Origin: Deltaproteobacteria bacterium
GTDB lineage: Bacteria > Desulfobacterota > Syntrophia > Syntrophales > UBA5619
Reading direction: 5' to 3'
Assembly: GCA_021372695.1 (NCBI GenBank)
Contig: JAJFTY010000011.1
Coordinates: forward strand, 1-64,000
DNA length: 64,000 nt
Shown one piece after another: positions 7,437 through 15,891 of this stretch. The notes beneath the pieces were generated by a model, which worked only from the letters and a program-made list of their open reading frames with translations, searched no databases and was not told the origin of the DNA. Every line of letters starts with the position of its first letter. Position 1 is the first letter of the stretch. The position numbers were made by a program, and so were the translations under genes.

Positions 7437-9590
7437 TCATGGATCCCTTGTCGTATCGTATTCCTGGTTCTTGTCGCTCGGCGGTCCTCCAACGATCCCG
7501 CCAACGGCGTATATCCTGTTGTTCAGCACGGCCGTTGCGGGTTCCGATTCCGCGACCGGCATGGAGATCTTCGCCGTCCAGGCGTTCAACGCAGGATCGT
7601 GCTGCTCCACGGCATCCGACGGGGTTCCCGCCATCCCCGCCTTCCATCCCCCGAGGACATAGATCTTTCCGTTCACGGCAACGGCCGAAGCGGAACTTCG
7701 CGGAGCAGGCATGGCGGCCTTCGTCGTCCATGCGTTCGAGGTGGGGTCGTATTCCTCCACGGAGCTCAGGAAGGTTGACCCGTTGAATCCGCCGATCGCG
7801 GACAACTTGCCGTTTACCGCGGCTGCGGCAAGGCCGCTTCTGGGCGTCGACATATCGGCCTTTGTCGTCCACGTGTCCGTATCGGGGTCGTATTCGCGGA
7901 CGGCCCGGTAAATGGAATTGAGCGAACCTCCGCCGATGACATAGATCTTTCCGTTGACAACGGCTCCGGCCACGTCTCCGGCCGGTACGGGCATCGGCGA
8001 CAGGGTGGTCCAGGTATCCGAGACAGGGTCATACCGCTCCAGCACATCGGTCGCTGCCGTTGAAGCAGTTCCACCAATGGCGTATATCAGGCCGTTCAGG
8101 ACAACAACGGCGAGGCTCGATCGGGCGGTGGGCATGGGAGCGAGGCCAACCGTCCAGCCGTTGGTTGCAGGATCGTACTTCTCCAACGTATTTTTCGGGG
8201 TACCGCCCCATCCGCCCACGACATAGATCTTGCCGTCTACCACAGCCGCTCCTGCACTCTCTCTGGCAGTCGGCATGACGGCCCTCTGCATCCAAGGCGA
8301 GAGAGGTTGCGATGTCAACACGCCATTATGGTCAACCGCATAGATATAGCGGCCAAGAAAATGCGTGGTACGGATTATGAGCGCAGCCGATATTCCGCTT
8401 TCATTCGTCAATATCACACCGGCGGGCATCATCAGGCCGTACTCAAGCAAGGGATCTATGCCCACGAGTGACTGCCCTGGATTGGCCGCAAAGAATTTCT
8501 GGGCCGCTTGAAACGCATTGAGGGCAGTTTCCCTGGCAAGCCTTTCGACCTCATGGATTTCCGTGATGCCGGAGAAGTCGACCCTGTAAACCTCGGTACC
8601 CGCATTGTGACGGGCCTGGATCAGCAGATTGCTCTTCAATCCGTTCTCGACGGTAACCGTTACATCCGGGAAGGCGCTTGAATCGTATCCATGCTCGATC
8701 AGGTCAGAATAGGCGACCGTTCTCGATGGATTTTCATGAATGAAAAAATGTTGGGCAGCGCTGAACGCTTCCTGTAGGGCTCTCCTGGCAAGAGCGTTGG
8801 AACCCGCCTCCCCCAGGGAAGGGTTCCGCATTCCGGAAGATACCTGAAGCGAGTAGATGGCATCTTTCAAATCGATCGTGCTGTCGCCATTGGAGTCCCC
8901 CGGGACTCCGGCGGCAAAATCGGGTGTGACCGCACCATCACGGTTGACCACATAAGTATAGCGGCCAAGCACATGTCTGGCTTGGATCACGAGGGTTGTC
9001 TGAACTCCTTCAATAGTAACGGTCACGTTGGTGGGCGTGAGCCAGCCATAGTCAAGCAGGGGAAACACGCCCGGGATGAACTGCCCTGGATTGACCGCAA
9101 AGAATTTCTGGGCTGCCTGAAACGCATTGAGGGCAGCTTCCCTGGCAATCCTTTCAACCTCATGGATTTGTGTGATGCCGGAGAAGCCGACTCTGTAAAC
9201 CTCCGTCCCTGCGCTGTGGCGGGCCTGGATCAGCAGATTGCTCTTCAACCCGTTCTCGACGGTAACCGTCACATCGGGGAAAGCGCTCGAATCGTATCCG
9301 TGATCGATCAGGCCGGAATAGGCGACCGTTCCCGATGGATTTTCATGAATGAAAAAATGTTGGGCAGCGCTGAACGCTTCCTGCAGAGCCTGCCTTGCAA
9401 GATCGTTGGAACCAACCTCCCCCACGGCGGGGGTCTGCATCCCGCAAGATACCTGAAGCGAGTAGACGGCATCCTTCAAATCGATCCTGCCGTCGCCGTT
9501 GGAGTCCCCCGGTACTCCCGCGGCGAAGCCGTTGGCGCTGAAAACGCTCAGGAAGAGGATGCTAAACAACACGCGGCTCGGTGTTTTCAT
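7437..9590 (-). CDS. Secreted dockerin-like / pilin-like / kelch repeat protein
   Basis: A 717-residue protein with a signal peptide (about residues 1-24). Residues 23-225 and 226-428 are a tandem duplication: each copy starts with an EF-hand-like calcium loop (GDSNGDGRIDLKDAVYSLQ) typical of dockerin type I, followed by two related modules of about 75 residues (AFSAAQHFF...VTVTVENG...LLIQARH...YRV) that resemble the soluble part of type IV pilins. The C-terminal 280 residues hold six kelch repeats (for example GKIYVVGGWGGTP, LEKYDPATNGWT), expected to close as a beta-propeller. It is probably an exported carbohydrate- or protein-binding protein; the target is unknown. A GAGGAG ribosome site precedes the ATG at 9590. 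Confidence 0.82.
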   Translation of the reverse strand: MKTPSRVLFSILFLSVFSANGFAAGVPGDSNGDGRIDLKDAVYSLQVSCGMQTPAVGEVGSNDLARQALQEAFSAAQHFFIHENPSGTVAYSGLIDHGYDSSAFPDVTVTVENGLKSNLLIQARHSAGTEVYRVGFSGITQIHEVERIAREAALNAFQAAQKFFAVNPGQFIPGVFPLLDYGWLTPTNVTVTIEGVQTTLVIQARHVLGRYTYVVNRDGAVTPDFAAGVPGDSNGDSTIDLKDAIYSLQVSSGMRNPSLGEAGSNALARRALQEAFSAAQHFFIHENPSRTVAYSDLIEHGYDSSAFPDVTVTVENGLKSNLLIQARHNAGTEVYRVDFSGITEIHEVERLARETALNAFQAAQKFFAANPGQSLVGIDPLLEYGLMMPAGVILTNESGISAALIIRTTHFLGRYIYAVDHNGVLTSQPLSPWMQRAVMPTARESAGAAVVDGKIYVVGGWGGTPKNTLEKYDPATNGWTVGLAPMPTARSSLAVVVLNGLIYAIGGTASTAATDVLERYDPVSDTWTTLSPMPVPAGDVAGAVVNGKIYVIGGGSLNSIYRAVREYDPDTDTWTTKADMSTPRSGLAAAAVNGKLSAIGGFNGSTFLSSVEEYDPTSNAWTTKAAMPAPRSSASAVAVNGKIYVLGGWKAGMAGTPSDAVEQHDPALNAWTAKISMPVAESEPATAVLNNRIYAVGGIVGGPPSDKNQEYDTTRDP
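8307..9524 (-). repeat. 609-bp tandem duplication inside the kelch gene
   Basis: Unit 1 spans 8916-9524 and unit 2 spans 8307-8915, in frame (203 codons each). They share long nearly identical stretches, for example around the calcium loop and the FSAAQHFFIHENPS region, so the duplication looks fairly recent. Confidence 0.85.
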
Positions 9591-9902
9591 GTCCAGACTC
9601 CTCGCAGGGGAAGGTCCATCTTTTTCGAGGTCATCGATGTTGAAGTATATGCAACGGCCCCTATCCGGGCCGGGATAAACTGCGAAAACGAGGATCGATG
9701 GATCAGTAAAGACAACAGAAAGTGGAAAGTGCTTGTGCTAATTTCGGCAGACCATACACGCAGAACCAAGGGAAGATCAAGAATAAAATGGCGATGAGTA
9801 CCGGCCACCCGTTCCTGAGACCGTTGCGTGCGCCCGGTCCACGATCGCCGGCGGGATCAGCAGAAGCGCGAGAGGATATCGATCCCGCTGGCCGGACAAT
9901 GG
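9591..9902. other. Intergenic stretch upstream of the kelch gene
   Basis: 312 bases between two genes on the same strand. It holds the ribosome site of the kelch gene and, on the reverse strand, a TATACT box near 9640-9650 without a convincing -35. A small GGCCC/GGGCC hairpin lies nearby. Nothing else recognisable. Confidence 0.4.
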
Positions 9903-11279
9903 CTACGAAGCCTTCCCCCGACGGAAGCCGCCGGCCAGGTAGAGGGCCGTGCCGTACAGGAGGAGCGCCAGCGGTCCGAAACCGGCCAGCACACGCGCCA
10001 CGTGCTGCGTGAAGACGCCGCCGATCGCCAGGGCGCCGTAGATCCCCAGGGCGAGCAGATGGCCGCGGGCAAACCAGGCCGTCCATTCCGAGCAGAGGCC
10101 GCCCCGGCGGAGCCCGGCCCCATTCCACAGGAGCGCCCCCCCGGGAACGAGGAGATACCAGTCCACGGGCCAGAAGAGCCACAGATTGGCGTTGTGGTAG
10201 ACCACCGTGTGCTCCGAGAAGGCCCATGCCAGGACCAGATAGAGGCCGAAGAAGCCGGAGAGTCCGCCCCAGACGGCCAGGACCAAGCCGAAAATCCGCA
10301 GCCCCGTTTTCCGGAACCGGGTCTTCCCGTAAAGCGCCAGCCCCAGCAGCGCCGGAATCCCCAGGAGGAGACCGACGATCACGTAGCCGTTCACCGGCGA
10401 ATTCACCGGGTCGGGATAAGAGGCCAGGGTCGTGGTAGCGGAGAGAAGCCGCTCTCCTGGCCGCTCGCGGCCGGCGTCGTCACAGGCGGCCATGGTGAGC
10501 AGGTATTCCCGCAGCTTCAGGGGGACGAACATCTCCTCCCACTGGGAGATGACGCGGTCGACTTCGGAACTGAGGAGCACATCCTGGCCCATGGCCAGAA
10601 TCGGCGCCGAGGCGTTGTGCTCCATGACCTTGTCCCGGAAGGTGAAGCCGCTCTCCTTTCCCCGGTAGGCCGCGGCAATCTTCCCGCCCAGGGCCCGGTC
10701 GATGATGTCGCGGGGCCGGGTGGAACAGTTGTCGGTGAAGAAGAGATAGCGGTAATAGCGCTGGTCCGGCCGGGATTCGCGGTTCAGCTCCAGAAGCAGG
10801 GCCGCCTTCTGCCGGTCCGTCAGGTTGAGCTTCTCCTGAACGAGCCACCGCTTCTCGATCTCGGAAACCTCGACCTGGATGCCGGTGTTGGTGATGTCGA
10901 GATAGTAGAGCAGGAAACCGCGCAGGAACTTCCAGGTGAAGCCGGGATCGTCGAAGTCGAAGGCCCCCCAGTTGTAGGCGATGTCCAGACGGTTGGAGGG
11001 GTCGACGACACGGATGATCGTGTGGCCGTATTTCGTGTAGACCTCGTCGCCGGCACCGCGCGTCAGGAGATAGATCTCGACCTCGCCGACATTGGCGGGC
11101 ATGGGCGCGATGAAGGTCGCGCTGGCCCGGGAGAGAGACGGGCAGATGAGCAGGAGGGCGAGCGGGACGATCGCGAGCCAGAGGCAGACGCGGCTGAAGC
11201 CGTCACGGCGGTCGCGGCGGCAGTCGCGGCGCGACGCGGCGCCACGGGCGCAGGGCTTCATGCCCCGGGGTAAAATCAT
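9903..11279 (-). CDS. DUF4105 (Lnb N-terminal periplasmic domain) membrane protein
   Basis: A 458-residue protein. After a membrane segment (VCLWLAIVPLALLLICPSL) comes a periplasmic DUF4105 domain: EIYLLTRGAGDEVYTKYGHT with its conserved His, LDIAYNWGAFDF, and FFTDNCSTRPRDIIDRAL with a conserved Cys. The C-terminal part has about five membrane helices. DUF4105 has been linked to lipoprotein N-acylation (Lnb) in some bacteria, with Cys and His catalysing acyl transfer; whether this holds here is inference. ATG 11279 has GGAGG 8 bases upstream; the longer frame has no ribosome site. No partner genes are adjacent. Confidence 0.8.
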   Translation of the reverse strand: MILPRGMKPCARGAASRRDCRRDRRDGFSRVCLWLAIVPLALLLICPSLSRASATFIAPMPANVGEVEIYLLTRGAGDEVYTKYGHTIIRVVDPSNRLDIAYNWGAFDFDDPGFTWKFLRGFLLYYLDITNTGIQVEVSEIEKRWLVQEKLNLTDRQKAALLLELNRESRPDQRYYRYLFFTDNCSTRPRDIIDRALGGKIAAAYRGKESGFTFRDKVMEHNASAPILAMGQDVLLSSEVDRVISQWEEMFVPLKLREYLLTMAACDDAGRERPGERLLSATTTLASYPDPVNSPVNGYVIVGLLLGIPALLGLALYGKTRFRKTGLRIFGLVLAVWGGLSGFFGLYLVLAWAFSEHTVVYHNANLWLFWPVDWYLLVPGGALLWNGAGLRRGGLCSEWTAWFARGHLLALGIYGALAIGGVFTQHVARVLAGFGPLALLLYGTALYLAGGFRRGKAS

Positions 11280-11694
11280 CGATCCGACCTCCGGCTGCAA
11301 CCGACCATTCTGAATTCCCGATTTTGGCGAATCCACCAAGTCCGACAACCGCACCTCCGAGAGAACCGCGGTGCCACTCGACGCGGGGTGTCGGGGAGTC
11401 GCGGTGCCATCCTACGGAGAAATCGCGATGAAAGCAACGCGGAATGCGTTTCGCCGCCGACAATCACCAATCCGCCCCGTTCGTCGAAACCCGGGAGCAT
11501 AACTTTGCGCCACAGCACCCTCACGGCGTGCCCGGATTACCCCGGACGAAGAAGGGGAAAATGCGGAGCCTGTCGGTTTAATGTTTAATAATTCAATATA
11601 GTTTAGATACTTCGGCGCGCCGATGTCCCTCCATTTTCGAGGGTCGAAGCGGCGCGTGGCCGATGCCCCTGCCCGGATGTGCCGGCGCTGAGAA
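11280..11694. other. Intergenic stretch with the left direct repeat
   Basis: 415 bases without a supported gene. It contains the ribosome site of the DUF4105 gene, a repeated GTGGCACCGCG motif on the reverse strand near 11370-11415, and the left copy of the 83-bp direct repeat (11558-11640). A 112-codon reverse frame here shows no recognisable protein features and overlaps the CAP gene end. Confidence 0.5.
11558..11640. repeat. 83-bp direct repeat, left copy, flanking the CAP gene
   Basis: Starts AAAATGCGGAGCCTGTCGG, continues AT-rich (ATTCAATATAGTTTAG) and contains the perfect 12-base palindrome TCGGCGCGCCGA. The same sequence with scattered changes is at 12952-13033, in the same orientation, 1394 bases away. 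The CAP-domain gene lies between. Confidence 0.85.
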
Positions 11695-12813
11695 TCATCT
11701 GGCAGAGGAGCTGCAGGCGTTGTAGGCCTGTACCATTCTGTTGTACTCATCCACCAGGGCCTTCAAAGCTATTGATTTTGCTTGTACATCTGTCATGACT
11801 CGAAGATACCAATGCTTTTTTTCGTTGAGTGCGGCGATTCTCACATTCAGGCTTTGGATCTTCTGCTGGTCATCATAGGTGTATTTTCGGTCCGTCTCTA
11901 TGGACGCGCTCTCCGCGTCGAATTCCTGCTTCATCCGCCGAAGCTGGTCATTCAGGCCTTCGATCTCTGCCTTTTTGAGCTCGATCTCGTCGAGCAGATT
12001 CTTCGAAGGGGCAACGCACGGTGCGTGCTGCGCAACTGACGGTGACTGGAGGCCGAAGATCTGCACCGCGACGTACGTTTCCCTTCCTTTCATCCGCCCC
12101 TTCATGACGGCGGCTCCGATCTCTTCCACGTCGCTGTCGAGAATGTTCGCCCGGTGTCCCGGGCTCTGCATCCAGTTGTCGATGATCTTCTGATTCGTCA
12201 GAAAATCGCCGCTGCCGATATTTTCGGCAATCCGTTTGTAATGATAACTGACGATCTGGGCAATGTCCGCGACTTGCTGGCCTGTTGGCGAAACATGGGC
12301 GAAATACTGCTTTTCGAACATATCCCTTGTCCTTGCCTCGGCGATATCGTTCAGAAGCGGATTCGTTCTCAAAGGCGGCAACCCATTCATTGCACGGGCA
12401 TCGTTGGTCAGGGCGATGATCGCGTCCCGGTTCAGGTTCTCCCGCAAAACGGTGGATCCGACAAGATCGGGCATCGAAGGGAGCCCGATAAGATTACCCG
12501 ATTCCGATGCCTGGGGAGTCAACTGCGACCGTAAGAAGATAAACGTGAGGACAATGAGAGAAAATACCAGGACGGCGACGCCATTTTTCATCGAAAATGT
12601 CTCCCTGGGCCTCCGAGGCGCAGAAACAAACCTCGGAACATCTCGCAGGGGCTGCCACTGCGTTCTTTTCCCATAACGAATCAAGGTATTTCCCGAAATC
12701 TCGCCGTTTTTCAGGAACTCCCGCATTTCAACGGTTGAGAAGGGACCGCGCTGAAGCCCAAGCTCCGTCCCCTGATTGCTTATGAAATACCAGTCTGTGA
12801 ATTTGTCTATCAT
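11695..12813 (-). CDS. GYF-like / CAP (SCP) domain membrane protein with coiled-coil tail
   Basis: A 372-residue protein in four parts. Residues 1-65 (DWYFISNQGTELGLQRGPFS, REFLKNGEISGNTLIRYG) resemble a GYF_2/DUF4339 domain, probably cytoplasmic. A membrane helix follows at about 76-95. Residues 125-260 are a CAP domain: LTNDARAMNGLPPL, MFEKQYFAHVSPTGQ, RIAENIGSG and NWMQSPGHRANIL with its paired His residues. The last 95 residues are a heptad-like coiled coil (NLLDEIELKKAEIEGLNDQL). CAP proteins are often extracytoplasmic and bind lipids or wall material; the role here is unknown. The ribosome site is weak. Base composition is more AT-rich than that of its neighbours and flanking direct repeats suggest acquisition. 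Confidence 0.82.
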   Translation of the reverse strand: MIDKFTDWYFISNQGTELGLQRGPFSTVEMREFLKNGEISGNTLIRYGKRTQWQPLRDVPRFVSAPRRPRETFSMKNGVAVLVFSLIVLTFIFLRSQLTPQASESGNLIGLPSMPDLVGSTVLRENLNRDAIIALTNDARAMNGLPPLRTNPLLNDIAEARTRDMFEKQYFAHVSPTGQQVADIAQIVSYHYKRIAENIGSGDFLTNQKIIDNWMQSPGHRANILDSDVEEIGAAVMKGRMKGRETYVAVQIFGLQSPSVAQHAPCVAPSKNLLDEIELKKAEIEGLNDQLRRMKQEFDAESASIETDRKYTYDDQQKIQSLNVRIAALNEKKHWYLRVMTDVQAKSIALKALVDEYNRMVQAYNACSSSAR

Positions 12814-13184
12814 GGATTAATGTTTCGCAGGTTCGGCGAATGGCTCAGTGCCACGACATCGTGGACATCCTGAGCGCCTTATCCAGGAACCATCGACCAG
12901 TAGAGTTGCCCCGCCCTCCCCTGCCCGGCCAACCTGAGGAAACGATGCTTGAAAATGCGGAGCCTGTCGGCTGAATGTTAAATTATTCAATATAGTTAAT
13001 ATACTTCGGCGCGCCGATATCCATCATTTTTCAGCCCCTGAACCATCGTAACGGCCCGTCCTTACACTTGGATCGGGGTTACACACATTATTTATTAAAA
13101 TCATAAACTTAGACTGATGCGTTTGCGTAGCACCTTTCAACCCTTATTGTTCACATGGTTAGGACAGAAAACAGATTCGTTTTG
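12814..13184. other. AT-rich intergenic stretch with the right direct repeat
   Basis: 371 bases without a supported gene. Contains the right copy of the direct repeat (12952-13033) and, from 13080 on, an unusually AT-rich run (TTATTTATTAAAATCATAAA). The composition differs from the rest of the window and suggests foreign DNA. Confidence 0.5.
12952..13033. repeat. 83-bp direct repeat, right copy
   Basis: Matches 11558-11640 from AAAATGCGGAGCCTGTCGG through the palindrome TCGGCGCGCCGA, with about a dozen differences, mainly in the AT-rich middle. Confidence 0.85.
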
Positions 13185-13580
13185 TCAATAAATCCAACCC
13201 TCATGACTGACCGGCAACCGATTCAATTGGTCCCGATAAAACTGCCATTTCGGCATGTATTGATCCATCAGCGCGACGAAACGGGCGTTGTGCTTCGGTT
13301 CCCGCAGGTGGATCAGTTCATGGACCACGATGTATTCCAGACATTCGCGCGGCTTTTTGGCAAGATCGGTATTGAGGCGGATGCTCCCTGCGCCGGGGTT
13401 GCAGCTTCCCCATCTGGTCTTCATGCGCTGCACAAAAAACCGCGCCACCTTCACGTCGATCACGGATTCCCACTTGGCAAGCAAGGGCCGCAGCGCCTTC
13501 TTGAGTTGCCCGCGATACCATTCCTCGACCACAGCCCGCTTCTTCCCCTCATCAGCCCCCGGGCGTACCTGTAAGATCAT
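13185..13580 (-). pseudogene. YgjP/DUF45 M48-like metallopeptidase, N-terminally truncated
   Basis: 131 residues matching the C-terminal half of the YgjP (DUF45) family: VVEEWYRGQL, FFVQRMKTRWGSCN, IRLNTDLAKKP, the zinc site YIVVHELIHL and LMDQYMPKWQFYRDQLN. Full family members are about 230 residues, so roughly 100 residues are missing at the front. The frame opens exactly where the hsdM fragment ends (its ATG overlaps the hsdM stop region). Such proteases are often the last gene of type I restriction loci, so this is most likely the tail of a locus whose middle was deleted. The metal site is intact, but a working protein seems unlikely. Confidence 0.78.
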
Positions 13581-13990
13581 CCGGCGGCACGGTTCTTCGA
13601 GAAGTCGAGGGCCGGGTTCTCGAAGATGGCGATGAGATTGGTGAGGCGGTCCACCATCTCCTTGCCGTCGCCCAGTTTCACCGGGTCGTTGAAGTCAGGA
13701 AAGTCGGACTGGGAGAGCTGCTGGTTGGCTTTGATCAGCGGGCCGATGATCTTCTTGTTAATGTCATCCCCGATGCCCGGCGTGCCCTTGAGGGCGACCA
13801 TGTCCTGGAATCTTGCCCCCGCGGGAACGGTGATGGGCGCATAGGGGACGTTTGCATATTTATCGCTGACGTATTTGATGAAGAGCAGAACGAGGATGTA
13901 ATCCTTATATTGGCTGGCATCCATGCCGCCGCGCAGTTCGTCGCAGCTTTGCCAGAGAGAGGAATAGAGTTCGGATTTCTTGATGGCCAT
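13577..13990 (-). pseudogene. hsdM: Type I restriction-modification HsdM, N-terminal fragment
   Basis: 137 residues matching the N-terminal helical domain of HsdM: KKSELYSSLWQSCDELRGG, YKDYILVLLFIKYVSDKYA and the end LTNLIAIFENPALDFSKN. In intact HsdM this runs on into the methyltransferase domain with its SAM-binding and NPPY motifs; here it stops four codons later. The start ATG 13990 has AGGGG upstream. The sequence after the break belongs to a YgjP-like protease on the same strand, so one deletion removed the rest of hsdM, presumably hsdS and hsdR, and the start of the protease gene. No methyltransferase activity is expected. Confidence 0.85.
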
Positions 13991-14130
13991 GGCACCCCTT
14001 GTTAAAAAGAACGTAATCGTTGAGGGAAAAGCGGGCTCGACGTCGGCTTGAAGAGCCGCCAAGTGATTTCTATACCGTCCTTTGGAGTATGTCAAATCAG
14101 GAAGTTCAGAAGGCGCGCAAATTTTACGTC

Positions 14131-14146
14131 AAGGGAAGTTTCCCTT
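14131..14146. repeat. Small perfect hairpin upstream of hsdM fragment
   Basis: AAGGGAA-GT-TTCCCTT, a 7-base-pair stem with a 2-base gap, in the 233-base gap between the hsdM fragment and the spermidine-synthase-like gene. Its role is unknown; it lacks a T-run. Confidence 0.4.
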
Positions 14147-14223
14147 CCTCATCATCCTTTACCACCAGGAGGGGAAATGAGTTTATCGGGGCGTCGTCAA
14201 CGAGCTTCCCCGGACGGTGCCTG

Positions 14224-15891
14224 TTATTTCTTCCACGTCTGGTACAGGTTGCTGTAGTCGTCCGTCCAGATCTTCATGTCCGGGCGGGGAGTGGGCTCTT
14301 CGAATCCCTCATCGGCCTCGGCCAGATCGAGGGAATCCTTTTGGGAGGAGATGAGCACCCACTTCGACCCGAAAACGTGCCCGTGATCCTTCCTGTCTTC
14401 ATCGATCAAGAGAGACTTCTTCCGGAGTTTTGCGCAAAGGTTTGCCACCACCGGCGCCAGGTCGAGATGCTTATTCGAGATGTGGATCGCCAGGACGCCG
14501 TCCTTTTTCAGATGCCGGAAATAGAGCCGGAGGGCCTGCTCCGTGAGCAGGTGGACCGGGATGGAGTCGCTGGAAAAGGCGTCCACGGCCAGCAGATCGT
14601 AATCCTGCGGCGTTTCCCGCTCCAGGGAGAGGCGGCCGTCGCCGATCACGACGTCGACCCGGCCCTTCGCTTCCCCAAGGTAATAGAAATAGCGCCGCGC
14701 GATCTCCTCGACCGACGGGTTGATCTCGTAAAACCGGAACAGATCGAATTCTCTGGCGTAAGCCGCGAGCGTGCCCGTGCCCAGCGAGAGGTGGAGATAG
14801 AAGGAGGTCAGGTGGCAGGGGGCGGGTTTGCGGCTGGCGAGCTCCCCGTGGCAGAACATGCAGCAGAGGAAGAGGCCCGCGCAGTAGACGGGAAGGACGA
14901 TTTTGAGGTTCTTTTCCGGCCCCCAGGCGGCAAGGCCGTAAGCCATCAGCCCGGCCGCGGCGACGACCAGGAAGAGACAGACCTTTCTCTGGTACCAGCC
15001 GCTCCGTTCGAAGCAGAGGATGAAGGTCAGCAGATAGAGGCCGAGGGGCAGAATCCAGAGAAAGGGGATGGACGCGATATTCTGGGTCAGGTGGCTCGTC
15101 ACCGCGAGGAGGAGGAGCGACGCGCAGGCCGCGAGCGTAAGCCAGAGCAGTTTCTCCCGGAAGGTCGGCACGGGGGCTATGGGGGTTCCGTCACCGGCGG
15201 TCGCGTCATACGCCGGCGCTGCGGCTGCGGCCGCGTCAGGAACCGGGGCAGCCTCCGCGGATGGTACCGGCGGGTCGCAGGCGGGGCCGTCCCCTTTCTT
15301 CCGGAGACGGCTGATGCTGAGCGCGAGGCCCATCACGACGAACAGGGCATAGGGCGCGGACCAGCCTAGGGACTGCTGATGCAGCGATGCCAGCGGCTCG
15401 ATCAGGAAGGGGTAGGCCAGGAGCCCGAGGAGCGAGGCGAAGTTGGAAAGCGCAAAGAGCCGGTAAGGCAGGGTCGCGCGGGCAGACTGCGCGTACCACG
15501 CCTGGAGGAGCGGGCTCGTCGTGGAGAGCAGGAAATAGGGGAGACCGACGGAGGTCAGAAGGAGGCCGAGGATCCGCAGGGCCGGCTCCTCCCCACCCGC
15601 AGGCTTCCAGCCCAGGCTGGGCGCGATGGGGAGGAAGATCAGGCTCACGAGCAGCAGGGCGGAATGGATCGCGCCCTGTCCTTTCACGCCGAACCGGCTG
15701 ATGAGCAGGTGGGCGTAGACGTAGCCCGCCAGCAGCACGACCTGAAAGAAGAGCATGCAGGTGATCCACACCGCCGCGGAGCCACCGAACCAGGGCAGGA
15801 TCATCTTGGCGATCATGGGCTGGATCTGGAACAGCAGGAAGGCGCTGAGGAAGATGGTCAGGGAATATTTGAGGGTCTGCGATGAGAACAT
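14224..15891 (-). CDS. Fused MFS-like / spermidine-synthase-like membrane protein, apparently internally deleted
   Basis: A 555-residue protein. The N-terminal 370 residues form about eight to ten membrane helices (FLLFQIQPMIAKMILPWFGG, TTSPLLQAWYAQ, SHLTQNIASIPFLWILPLGLYLLTF). The C-terminal part is a spermidine-synthase-type methyltransferase fold (GTGTLAAYA, FRFYEINPSVEEIARR, VVIGDGRLSLE, LLAVDAFSSDSIPVHLLT). In the family as I know it, about 200 residues (last helices and start of the soluble domain) separate LHLSLG from the GTGTLAAY loop; here they touch near residue 369. The frame is kept. Substrate and function of the family are unknown. ATG 15891 has AGGA 8 bases upstream. Confidence 0.8.
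   Translation of the reverse strand: MFSSQTLKYSLTIFLSAFLLFQIQPMIAKMILPWFGGSAAVWITCMLFFQVVLLAGYVYAHLLISRFGVKGQGAIHSALLLVSLIFLPIAPSLGWKPAGGEEPALRILGLLLTSVGLPYFLLSTTSPLLQAWYAQSARATLPYRLFALSNFASLLGLLAYPFLIEPLASLHQQSLGWSAPYALFVVMGLALSISRLRKKGDGPACDPPVPSAEAAPVPDAAAAAAPAYDATAGDGTPIAPVPTFREKLLWLTLAACASLLLLAVTSHLTQNIASIPFLWILPLGLYLLTFILCFERSGWYQRKVCLFLVVAAAGLMAYGLAAWGPEKNLKIVLPVYCAGLFLCCMFCHGELASRKPAPCHLTSFYLHLSLGTGTLAAYAREFDLFRFYEINPSVEEIARRYFYYLGEAKGRVDVVIGDGRLSLERETPQDYDLLAVDAFSSDSIPVHLLTEQALRLYFRHLKKDGVLAIHISNKHLDLAPVVANLCAKLRKKSLLIDEDRKDHGHVFGSKWVLISSQKDSLDLAEADEGFEEPTPRPDMKIWTDDYSNLYQTWKK

Noticed and set aside
9587..9808. 73-codon minus-strand frame upstream of the kelch gene
   Set aside because: It ends at the kelch start region, has no ribosome site or family resemblance and probably arises by chance.
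11412..11750. 112-codon minus-strand frame before the CAP gene end
   Set aside because: It covers a direct repeat copy and overlaps the 3' end of the CAP gene; no protein features seen.
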